Below are positions 1-5,010 of a stretch of DNA of 5,010 bases, one piece after another. Position 1 is the first letter of the stretch, and every line of letters starts with the position of its first letter. The DNA comes from Deinococcus sp. (lineage in GTDB: Bacteria; Deinococcota; Deinococci; Deinococcales; Deinococcaceae), in the NCBI GenBank assembly GCA_028287665.1, contig JAQBPF010000460.1:1-5010 (forward strand). The letters run 5' to 3'. The notes under the pieces are model-generated. The model made no database searches and was not told the DNA's origin. It worked only from the letters and a program-made list of their open reading frames with translations. The position numbers and the translations under genes are program-made.

Positions 1-74
1 GGACCCTGCCGACGCTGACGGCCCGTGGACGACCCGCCGCAGAGGGCCGGAGCTGGTGGAGAGGGCTGTGGAGT

Positions 75-542
75 GTGCCCCTGCTCGGCACGCTGTCTGT
101 GGCCCTGGCTGCTCCTGACCTTCAGGGGGCGTCGGTGTGCCTGAGTCCCATGCTGACGGTACTGGTGGGCAGCGAGAACGACATGAAGCTGGCGGGCCTG
201 GCCGACCGCGCTTACGCCGAAACCCGGACTCTGCTGCGGGCGGCAGGCGTCGCCTATCACGAGGATCAGCTGTGCAAGCGGGCGAGCGCCAGCCTGACCC
301 TCTCCCTCAGCGTGAGGCCCATGCGGGGCAGCTCGGCCCTCGAAACGCAGGTGTCGGCCCACGTGGATGACGGGTCCACGGCGCAGCCGAATTCCTGGCT
401 CAACAGCGGCGGGCTGCGGTGGTCTGCCGTGAAATACGGCCAGGTGGGTCCACGGGAGGCCGAGGTCACGGCGCGGCTGCTTCAGGATACCCGGACCCTG
501 CTGGGCCAACTCGTCAACACCTGGAAAGCGGTCAACCGCTGA
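75..542 (+). CDS. Hypothetical small, probably exported protein (5' end uncertain)
   Basis: I do not recognise this family. From the GTG at 75 it is 155 residues, with a hydrophobic N-terminal stretch (about residues 2-13, PLLGTLSVALAA), then a mixed alpha/beta-looking soluble part with two cysteines (C22, C67) and a C-terminal helix-like segment (about 126-152). The frame stays open leftward to the window edge, and the upstream codons read RSWWRGLWSVPLLG, which would supply the basic n-region of a normal signal peptide that the GTG start lacks. A GGAGAGG at 58-64 lies 10 bases before the GTG and could be its ribosome site. So either GTG75 is the start or the true start lies before this window. 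Export is inferred from the hydrophobic segment; function is unknown. It converges with the multicopper oxidase gene. Confidence 0.6.
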   Translation: MPLLGTLSVALAAPDLQGASVCLSPMLTVLVGSENDMKLAGLADRAYAETRTLLRAAGVAYHEDQLCKRASASLTLSLSVRPMRGSSALETQVSAHVDDGSTAQPNSWLNSGGLRWSAVKYGQVGPREAEVTARLLQDTRTLLGQLVNTWKAVNR

Positions 543-557
543 GTCAGCAGGCACACA

Positions 558-606
558 CCACCCCTCCTCTTCCCCACGCAGCGGCGCGGGATGCAGGGAG
601 GGGTGG
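558..606. terminator. Inverted repeat between convergent genes, possible bidirectional terminator
   Basis: CCACCCCTCC at 558-567 is perfectly complementary to GGAGGGGTGG at 597-606, with a 29-base loop. It lies in the 112-base gap where the small exported gene (stop at 542) and the oxidase gene (stop at 655) converge, the usual place for a shared terminator. The loop is long and no T-run follows on either strand, so intrinsic termination is only a suggestion. Confidence 0.35.
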
Positions 607-654
607 ACTGTGGCGGCCCCAGGCGGCGGAAGACTGGCTCCCGCCCCGGCTCCG

Positions 655-1968
655 TCAGACCACGTCCACCGTACCGTTCATAAAGGGGTGCGGCGCGCAG
701 TGGTAGGCAAAGCGGCCCTTCTGGGAAAAGCGGACGGTCAGGCGTTGTCCGGGCGGCAGCTCGTGGTGCACTTCCTGGCCGTCCACGGTCACGACCACGT
801 GGTGCGGCACGCTGTCCCGGTTCTCCCAGGTGACGCTGCCGCCCGCCCTGATCCTCACCTGTTGCGGCGCGTAGTCGAAGTCGGCAATCCTGACCAGAGC
901 GCTGTCGGCCACTGCGCCTGCCGGGGCAGGGGGCGTGTGCCCGTGGTCATGGGCCGCCAGCGGTGCGGGCGTTCCGTCGGCCTTCAGGGCCAGGCTGCCT
1001 GCCACATCGAAATGCATTCCTCCTGGGTACTCGCCCCCGGTGGTGTTGGCGTTGCTGTTGTGATCGTGCCACGGAAAAGTCCCGTCTCGGCCCTTCACCA
1101 GCACGTCGTACCGCTCGCCGGGCATGATCGGCAGCGTATCGGCCAGGTAGGGCTGCGGCAGATCGTGTCCATCCTTGGCGACCACCAGAAAGCTGGTGCC
1201 GTGCAGGTGCAGACTGTGTGGCTGCGCGCCCAGGTTGATCCAGCGAACCAGGTGCGTTTCTCCTGCCGGAACATTCAGCTCCGGAATCAGAGGATGCGCC
1301 CGGCCATTGATCAGGAATTCGTCGTAGTGGGGCGTGTAGGGCAGCCGGGCCGGGTCGTGGTGACTGTCCCACTCGTCGGTGATCAGGGTGTGTTCCTTTG
1401 ACCAGACCGGTGTCTGGGCCGGGTCCTCGACGATCAGTGCACCGTACATGCCCATATCCAGGTGCACATTGGTCTGAAAATGGCAGTGGTAGGCGTGCGT
1501 GCCCGCTTCGGTGGCAATAAACTCGTAGGTGAAGCGCCCACCGGGTTTGACCTCGTGGCTGAGGTGGGGCACGCCGTCCATCTCCTGGGCCAACGAGGTG
1601 ATGCCGTGCAGGTGCAGGGCGTGCGGCTGGTCATGGGTGTTGACCAGCGTAATCCGGACCCGCTCACCGACCTTGACGCGCAGTTCGGGACCAGGCACAC
1701 TGGCCGCTTGTCCCGGAAGGCCGAAGGCCCACTGCTCCACCTTCACGCCGGGCGCGATTTCGGTCTGAATCCGGTGGACTTCCAGGGTGAACTCGTGGAC
1801 GCCGCGTGTGGCCCGCGAGAGGGGAACCGTCCCCTCGGGCCGGGCGAGGAACTGCTGCACAAGCTGTGTGCGTGTGGAGCCGGGAAGCGCTTCGCCGTGG
1901 GCGAAGGCCACCCCGAGGGCGAGGGTGCAGAGGCTGAACACCGGGCTGAGGACGCGCCGCTTGACCAT
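655..1968 (-). CDS. Exported multicopper oxidase with fused C-terminal plastocyanin-like domain
   Basis: A copper enzyme of 437 residues that should oxidise a substrate at a type 1 copper and pass electrons to a trinuclear site reducing O2; the substrate cannot be told. Residues 1-23 are a signal peptide (MVKRR, then a hydrophobic core ending AFA). Domain 1 (about 61-182) has HALHLHG (H116 type 1; H119, H121 trinuclear) and YHCH (H161, C162, H163) followed by H169 and M174, a complete type 1 site. Domain 2 (about 190-328) has HSLHLHG (H251-H256) and WHDH (H301, H303): trinuclear ligands but no cysteine. This matches the two-domain 'type C' arrangement. A His-rich linker (340-344, HDHGH) leads to a third cupredoxin (about 354-437) with H389/H390, C424, H427 and M430. 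The start is ATG 1968, because AAGGAG lies five bases upstream; an in-frame TTG at 1983 lies above that site. Nitrite reductase is less likely because the full HCH trinuclear motif is present. Confidence 0.9.
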   Translation of the reverse strand: MVKRRVLSPVFSLCTLALGVAFAHGEALPGSTRTQLVQQFLARPEGTVPLSRATRGVHEFTLEVHRIQTEIAPGVKVEQWAFGLPGQAASVPGPELRVKVGERVRITLVNTHDQPHALHLHGITSLAQEMDGVPHLSHEVKPGGRFTYEFIATEAGTHAYHCHFQTNVHLDMGMYGALIVEDPAQTPVWSKEHTLITDEWDSHHDPARLPYTPHYDEFLINGRAHPLIPELNVPAGETHLVRWINLGAQPHSLHLHGTSFLVVAKDGHDLPQPYLADTLPIMPGERYDVLVKGRDGTFPWHDHNSNANTTGGEYPGGMHFDVAGSLALKADGTPAPLAAHDHGHTPPAPAGAVADSALVRIADFDYAPQQVRIRAGGSVTWENRDSVPHHVVVTVDGQEVHHELPPGQRLTVRFSQKGRFAYHCAPHPFMNGTVDVV

Positions 1969-1973
1969 AGAGA

Positions 1974-1979
1974 CTCCTT
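1974..1979 (-). promoter_or_regulatory. Ribosome binding site of the multicopper oxidase gene
   Basis: On the minus strand AAGGAG sits five bases before the ATG at 1968. It fixes the start and rules out the in-frame TTG at 1983, which lies above it. It is the clearest Shine-Dalgarno sequence in the window; the neighbouring minus-strand genes have none as good. Confidence 0.8.
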
Positions 1980-1983
1980 GCAA

Positions 1984-2203
1984 AACACGGGGAATACCGC
2001 GTATGGAAGCAGCCTAGGAAAGCCGGCGTGACTGGCCCCTGATTGGTGCTCTGTCGGTGCTGCGCTGTGCCCTGCACGCTCTCTGAAGGCTGGCCCAGCA
2101 GGGCGGCCCAGGAGCCGCTCAATCCAAGCGAATCCGTTCTGAATCACGCCACGACAACACGCGCCCCATTCTGTTCCCCGGCACTGATCTCCAGCCCGCC
2201 ACA
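1984..2203. other. Non-coding stretch upstream of the multicopper oxidase gene
   Basis: No frame here looks like a real gene: the readings that cross it are continuations of shadows of the flanking genes. It must hold the oxidase promoter unless that gene is cotranscribed with the YdeI-like gene above it. I could not find a convincing -35/-10 pair. TAGGCT and TATTCC near 2000-2020 on the minus strand are only weak -10 candidates. It contains the phased repeats described separately and a short GCTGG-C-CCAGC palindrome at 2089-2099. Confidence 0.5.
2120..2145 (-). repeat. Three phased GATTC-like direct repeats upstream of the oxidase gene
   Basis: On the minus strand GATTC (2145-2141), GATTC (2134-2130) and GATTG (2124-2120) recur with periods of 11 and 10 bases, close to one helical turn. 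The first copy starts about 177 bases above the oxidase ATG. Such spacing puts the copies on one face of the DNA, as in some operators, but each unit is only five bases, so chance is a real alternative. Confidence 0.3.
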
Positions 2204-2815
2204 CTAGACCTTCTCTTGGTCCTTCACGACCCTCTGGCCCCGTACACGCACGTTTTGCGCCGCCTGATCCACCGTCTGCTGAATCCGCCGGGTCCGGGTG
2301 GCGGGTTGTTTGGCCTGCGCGATCCAGTGAAGGATGTATTTGCGGACCGAAGCGGGAAAAGCTGCGAAATGTTGGACCGCCTGGGGGTTGAGGTCCAAGG
2401 CGGCCTGCAGATCTTCCGGAATCTGGCCGGATTCTCCGGCTTCGGCGGCGTCCCAGCTGCCGTCCTGTTGGGCTGCCTCTATGACCTGCTGCCCGGCGGG
2501 TGCCAGCAGGCCCGCAGCCTGCAACTCCGCCACGTACCTTTTGTTGAGCCGCGACCACGGACTGCCCCTCCTCCGAGGCACGAAGACCTGCTGATAGCGC
2601 TGCTCATCCAGGGCGTAGCGCGTGGTGTCGATCCAGCCAACAGCCAAGGCCTCCTGCACCGCTTCGGGGTAGGTGACGCTGGGGACGCCTGTGCCGACCT
2701 TGAAGTAGATCAGCACCACCCCCTGGGCGGTCTGATGGTGTTCAAGGAGCCAGGCACGCCAGGCGGCGCGGCTGGCCGACGTGATACAGGTCAAAGTTGG
2801 CGGCGGTCCACCCAT
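2204..2815 (-). CDS. YdeI/OmpD-associated family protein
   Basis: A 203-residue soluble protein without signal peptide or membrane segment, matching the YdeI/OmpD-associated family in length and motif order. Visible landmarks are a WRAWL segment (about 19-23), EALAVGWID (55-63), the basic PRRRGSPWSRLN block (80-91), GLLAPAG (102-108), IPEDLQAAL (132-140), and the C-terminal AKQPATRTRRI (168-178). E. coli YdeI-type members have been linked to peptide or stress tolerance, but no biochemical activity is settled for the family, so I assign none. ATG 2815 is the only usual start codon before an in-frame stop upstream. It has no spaced Shine-Dalgarno; instead TACACT lies exactly six bases before it. 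It is 67 bases downstream of the MOSC gene on the same strand and could be partly cotranscribed with it. Confidence 0.85.
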   Translation of the reverse strand: MGGPPPTLTCITSASRAAWRAWLLEHHQTAQGVVLIYFKVGTGVPSVTYPEAVQEALAVGWIDTTRYALDEQRYQQVFVPRRRGSPWSRLNKRYVAELQAAGLLAPAGQQVIEAAQQDGSWDAAEAGESGQIPEDLQAALDLNPQAVQHFAAFPASVRKYILHWIAQAKQPATRTRRIQQTVDQAAQNVRVRGQRVVKDQEKV

Positions 2816-2821
2816 CTCTTC

Positions 2822-2827
2822 AGTGTA
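2822..2827 (-). promoter_or_regulatory. Candidate -10 element (TACACT) of a leaderless YdeI-like transcript
   Basis: TACACT fits the TANNNT core of a -10 box and ends six bases before the ATG at 2815, so transcription would start at or next to the start codon. The MOSC gene has the same hexamer at the same distance. No good -35 is visible 16-18 bases upstream (CTGGGT at best). Confidence 0.4.
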
Positions 2828-2855
2828 TCCGGGTGCCTCGGAAGACCCAGCTGTA

Positions 2856-2871
2856 CGCGGAAGTCACCGCG
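2856..2871 (-). terminator. Short hairpin between the MOSC and YdeI-like genes
   Basis: CGCGG and CCGCG form a perfect 5-bp stem around a six-base loop, 12 bases past the MOSC stop codon. There is no T-run after it. It could be a weak terminator or a transcript-end stabiliser between two genes that otherwise look like an operon; a chance GC-rich hairpin is also possible. Confidence 0.25.
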
Positions 2872-2882
2872 AGAGACGATCT

Positions 2883-3431
2883 TCAGCTGTGTTGCTCAAA
2901 GAACGCGTCATACAGGTCCACGACGGTTCGTCCATCGGCGTGGGGCGCGTCTTGCACGGTCACTTCATCGCCCTGTTGCAGAGTGCCTGCCTGCAACACC
3001 CGCGCGTAAAATCCGGGTCGCCGGGCTTCCCGGAACTTCCGCACAAACGCCGGATCGCCCATCCGCGCCGCCAACGTCACACACGGCACACGCGGCCACG
3101 TGACCTCCAACAGCACCGTGCCCATCCGGAACCGTTGACCGATCAGCACCGCCGCCGATTCGAGCCCGGAGAACAGCAGGTTTTCTCCAAAGGTGCCGGG
3201 GAGCAGGGCGGTTCCTCGCTGCGCCGTCCAGAACGCGTAATCGGGTTGGGTGTACACGTACACCGCCTGTTCAGGGCCACCGTGGTTCTCCCGGTCAAGA
3301 ATCTGGTCGCCTTCCAGACCGCCGGGCTGCACAGCAACTGGCCCGCTGACCGGCTCCTTGTAGATGCCCGTCCAGCCGCTCTTGGCCGCGATCTGCCGCG
3401 CCCGTCCGACGTTGACACTCCGCAGGTGCAT
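2883..3431 (-). CDS. MOSC domain protein, YiiM-like
   Basis: A 182-residue cytosolic protein of the MOSC (molybdenum cofactor sulfurase C-terminal) superfamily, close in layout to E. coli YiiM. Known members bind molybdenum cofactor and some reduce N-hydroxylated bases and related compounds. Landmarks in order: SVNVGR (5-10), GIYKEPV (22-28), GLEGDQ (38-43), HGGPEQAVYVY (50-60), FGENL (81-85), PRVPC (113-117) with C117 as the conserved MOSC cysteine, and GFYARVL (140-146). ATG 3431 begins exactly at the family's usual N-terminus; the frame runs on upstream to 3680 but that part is the antisense of the peptidase gene and is not MOSC-like. There is no Shine-Dalgarno, but TACACT sits six bases before the ATG. 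It is divergent from the peptidase gene and precedes the YdeI-like gene. Exact substrate is unknown. Confidence 0.9.
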   Translation of the reverse strand: MHLRSVNVGRARQIAAKSGWTGIYKEPVSGPVAVQPGGLEGDQILDRENHGGPEQAVYVYTQPDYAFWTAQRGTALLPGTFGENLLFSGLESAAVLIGQRFRMGTVLLEVTWPRVPCVTLAARMGDPAFVRKFREARRPGFYARVLQAGTLQQGDEVTVQDAPHADGRTVVDLYDAFFEQHS

Positions 3432-3541
3432 CTCAGGAGTGTACGTGTTGTGAAAGCAAGCCGGGCTGCAGAGCCATTCTCTGGCCCCAAACCGTAACAG
3501 ACAGCAGCGTCTTGCGTGCGGCGACGTGATGTTCTGAACGC
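3432..3541. other. Divergent intergenic region between MOSC and M28 peptidase genes
   Basis: These 110 bases must carry promoters in both directions. The minus-strand side has the TACACT element. On the plus side the peptidase ATG at 3542 lacks a Shine-Dalgarno; TGTTCT at 3530-3535 stands six bases before it but is a poor -10 match. A TTGCGT at 3512-3517 recurs before the GH43 gene. No clear operator palindrome was found. Confidence 0.45.
3438..3443 (-). promoter_or_regulatory. Candidate -10 element (TACACT) of a leaderless MOSC transcript
   Basis: TACACT ends six bases before the ATG at 3431, giving a predicted transcript start at the start codon itself. The sequence just before the ATG (CCTGAG) cannot act as a Shine-Dalgarno, which supports leaderless initiation. 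No -35 match is seen at normal spacing. Confidence 0.45.
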
Positions 3542-4705
3542 ATGCAACCCTGGAAACTGGGCACCCTGCTGGGCGCACTGACCCTCGCCTCCTCTGCGGC
3601 GGCGAGCATTGAGGCAGACCTGAGCACCGTGCTGAAGTTCGGCCCCCGCGTGACGGGCAGTGAGGCCAACGAACAAGCACGGGCGTACTTCGAAGAGCAG
3701 TTCCGGGCCCTGGGCTACACGACTCGCCGGGACGCGTTTACTTACCCCCGCTTTGACGACTTGGGCTCGGACGTGCGTGTGGGCTCCCGCACCCTGGCTG
3801 GCCGGGCGCTGGAAGGCAGCACGGGAGGAGAGATCACGGCGCGGGCCGTCAAGGTGCCTGGGGTCGGGACAGCCGAGGACTTCAGGGCCGTGAACGTGCG
3901 GGGTCAGGTGGCTGTGGTTCAGCGCGGCCAGATTCCTTTTCTGGACAAGGCCCGCAATGCCCTGGCCGCAGGAGCCGCTGGCCTGATCGTGGTCAACAAC
4001 GCCGAGCAGGAGTTGCAGGGCCGTTTGGGTGAGCGCGTGGTTTTGCCTGCCCTGACCGTGACCAGTACAGCGGGCGCGGCGTTGAGTGACGGCCAGCAGG
4101 TGACCCTCAGGGTGCGCGTGCGGGACGGCGAGGTGCGCGGCGTGAACGTGGTGGCCTTCAAATCCGCCACCGCCCGACCCGAGATTCTGTTCGGAGGCCA
4201 TATGGATTCGGTGTTCCGGGCTCCGGGGGCCAACGACAATCTGTCGGGCACGGTGGCGGTGCTGGACATTGCGCGGCGTGTGGCGAATACCCCGCTGGCG
4301 AACCAGAGTTACTTTGTGTTGTTTGACGGTGAGGAAGACGGGCTGCGCGGCTCGCGGGCGTTTGTCAAGGACAACGCCGCAGCGGTTGGGGGCCTGAAAG
4401 CCATGTTCAATTTCGACATGGTGGGCGTGAATGTCACCCCACTCAGAGTGACCGGTGAGAACCGACTGGTCGGTCTGGCCCAGCAGGCCGCGCAGGTCTC
4501 CGGCACTGCAGGCAACGAGGGGGGCAGTGATCAGGTCCCCTTTGCTCAGGCGGGCATTCCAACACTGTTCTTTCACCGGGGCCTGGACGTCAATTACCAC
4601 CAGCCGTCCGATACGCTGGCCGACCCCCAACTGATCCGGGCCACCGTAGACGCGGCCCTCAAAACGGCCGCTGCGGCGCTGCAAGTGGTCCCGGCAGGGC
4701 GGTAA
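3542..4705 (+). CDS. Exported M28 family zinc aminopeptidase with PA domain
   Basis: A 387-residue two-zinc exopeptidase expected to remove N-terminal residues from peptides outside the cytoplasm. Residues 1-22 form a signal peptide (MQPWK, hydrophobic core, SAAAS). Residues about 24-62 are the family's N-terminal helices (FGPRVTGSEAN). A protease-associated (PA) insertion spans about 95-195, with VNVRGQVAVVQRG and AGAAGLIVVNN as its core. The M28 catalytic core follows with every expected residue: H220 and D222 in GGHMDSV, bridging D232 in GANDNLSG, catalytic E264 and zinc ligand E265 in FDGEEDG, D292 in FNFDMVG, and H353 in NYHQPSDT. The layout resembles Bacillus YwaD-type aminopeptidases. 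ATG 3542 is the only start, since a TGA lies in frame at 3527. The start lacks a clear ribosome site. Substrate preference cannot be read from sequence. Confidence 0.92.
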   Translation: MQPWKLGTLLGALTLASSAAASIEADLSTVLKFGPRVTGSEANEQARAYFEEQFRALGYTTRRDAFTYPRFDDLGSDVRVGSRTLAGRALEGSTGGEITARAVKVPGVGTAEDFRAVNVRGQVAVVQRGQIPFLDKARNALAAGAAGLIVVNNAEQELQGRLGERVVLPALTVTSTAGAALSDGQQVTLRVRVRDGEVRGVNVVAFKSATARPEILFGGHMDSVFRAPGANDNLSGTVAVLDIARRVANTPLANQSYFVLFDGEEDGLRGSRAFVKDNAAAVGGLKAMFNFDMVGVNVTPLRVTGENRLVGLAQQAAQVSGTAGNEGGSDQVPFAQAGIPTLFFHRGLDVNYHQPSDTLADPQLIRATVDAALKTAAAALQVVPAGR

Positions 4706-4730
4706 CGACGGCACCCCCGGGGTAGGGGCG

Positions 4731-4755
4731 CTGCGCGGCTGGCGGTGCGCCGCAG
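4731..4755 (+). terminator. GC-rich hairpin after the M28 peptidase gene
   Basis: CTGCG (4731-4735) pairs with CGCAG (4751-4755), with an alternative GCGGC (4735-4739)/GCCGC (4749-4753) pairing inside. It follows the peptidase stop by 25 bases and precedes the GH43 promoter candidate, so a terminator would fit. There is no proper T-run, only a TTT at 4768-4770. Confidence 0.25.
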
Positions 4756-4762
4756 GGCACGC

Positions 4763-4791
4763 TTGCGTTTGCGTGTCATAGCGTCTCTACT
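4763..4791 (+). promoter_or_regulatory. Candidate promoter of the GH43 gene
   Basis: TTGCGT (4763-4768) and TCTACT (4786-4791) are separated by 17 bases, matching the -35 and -10 consensus at 3/6 and 4/6 positions. The start of transcription would fall around 4798-4800, only a few bases before the ATG at 4803, which has no Shine-Dalgarno. TTGCGT is repeated in tandem (4763-4768, 4769-4774). Confidence 0.35.
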
Positions 4792-4802
4792 GACTTCCAT
4801 TC

Positions 4803-5010
4803 ATGCCCAGTGACCCCACGGCTCCTGACTCGCTTGCCCCACGCCTGAGCGGCAACCCCGTCTTCCCCGGCTGGTATGCCGATCCCGAACTGCACCTGTT
4901 CACAGGGCCAGACGGCGTTCCCCGTTATTACATCTACCCCACCGGCTCGGCCGATTTTGCCCGTCAGGCTTCGTTCGAGTGTTGGTCGAGCGAAGACCTG
5001 ACCCACTGGC
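4803..5010 (+). CDS. Glycoside hydrolase family 43 protein, N-terminal part (cut by window end)
   Basis: The first 69 residues of a protein that runs past the window. NPVFPGWYADPEL (18-30) is the typical opening of the GH43 five-bladed propeller, with D27 as the expected general base, followed by YYIYPTGS (42-49) and the WSSEDLTHW strand (61-69), where family members usually read S-S-D-L-V-N-W. GH43 enzymes cleave arabinose- or xylose-containing side chains and oligosaccharides; arabinofuranosidase, xylosidase and galactosidase activities all occur, so the substrate is open. ATG 4803 is the only upstream start because TGA stands in frame at 4791-4793. The N-terminus is hydrophilic with no signal peptide, pointing to a cytosolic enzyme acting on imported oligosaccharides. 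It follows the peptidase by 97 bases with its own candidate promoter. Confidence 0.85.
   Translation, partial: MPSDPTAPDSLAPRLSGNPVFPGWYADPELHLFTGPDGVPRYYIYPTGSADFARQASFECWSSEDLTHW

Noticed and set aside
610..1401. A 263-codon plus-strand open frame within the oxidase gene region.
   Set aside because: It is antisense to conserved copper-binding domains and has no family-like sequence.
2089..2099. The GCTGG-C-CCAGC palindrome above the oxidase gene.
   Set aside because: It is short and has a one-base centre. An operator is possible but nothing else supports it.
1743..2558. A 271-codon minus-strand frame bridging the YdeI-like gene, the intergenic stretch and the oxidase start.
   Set aside because: It is out of frame with both real genes and is Arg/Gly/Ser/Pro-rich, typical of a shifted reading of GC-rich genes.
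2216..3103. A 295-codon open frame on the plus strand across the YdeI-like gene and into the MOSC gene.
   Set aside because: It runs antisense to two genes with clear family motifs and through their intergenic gap, with no domain of its own.
3432..3680. An N-terminal extension of the MOSC protein to an upstream ATG at 3680.
   Set aside because: The extra 83 residues are antisense to the start of the peptidase gene and the MOSC family begins at the residues encoded from 3431.
3143..4714. A 523-codon open frame on the minus strand covering the peptidase gene.
   Set aside because: It lies antisense to a peptidase with all catalytic residues intact and has low-complexity, His/Arg/Gly-rich translation without recognisable domains. 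Long antisense frames are expected in GC-rich coding DNA.
4713..4723. The palindrome ACCCCCGGGGT after the peptidase gene.
   Set aside because: It has only a one-base centre, so it cannot fold as a hairpin, and G/C runs of this size are common here.
1..5010. CRISPR arrays, tRNA or rRNA genes, insertion sequences and phage genes.
   Set aside because: I looked for spaced repeats, tRNA-like cloverleaf ends, transposase motifs and long terminal inverted repeats by eye and saw none.

Overview
The window looks like ordinary chromosome from a GC-rich bacterium. A Deinococcus or close relative is my best guess. The reasons are the strong GC bias, the mix of exported copper, peptidase and sugar-cleaving enzymes, and several start codons that lack a Shine-Dalgarno sequence; two of these carry a -10-like TACACT hexamer exactly six bases before the ATG, as expected for leaderless transcripts, which are common in Deinococcus. 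The genus is an inference, since no rRNA or tRNA gene is present.

Layout from left to right. A small unrecognised, probably exported protein (+, 75-542) meets a multicopper oxidase (-, 655-1968) tail to tail across a 112-base gap holding a perfect 10-bp inverted repeat. Behind the oxidase is a 235-base non-coding stretch with three short phased direct repeats. Next come a YdeI/OmpD-associated family protein (-, 2204-2815) and a YiiM-like MOSC protein (-, 2883-3431), 67 bases apart on the same strand. A 110-base divergent intergenic region separates these from an exported M28 zinc aminopeptidase with a PA domain (+, 3542-4705). The window ends in the start of a glycoside hydrolase family 43 gene (+, 4803 onward), cut off by the window edge.

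The genes do not form an obvious pathway. The oxidase and the peptidase are exported and would act in the periplasm or outside the cell. The YdeI-like, MOSC and GH43 proteins show no signal peptide and are probably cytosolic. The most distinctive gene is the oxidase: its trinuclear-site ligands come from two cupredoxin domains, only the first of which keeps a type 1 copper site, and a His-rich linker joins them to a third, plastocyanin-like domain with its own complete type 1 site. I see no CRISPR array, insertion sequence, phage gene or RNA gene, and no clear sign of an undescribed multi-gene system.
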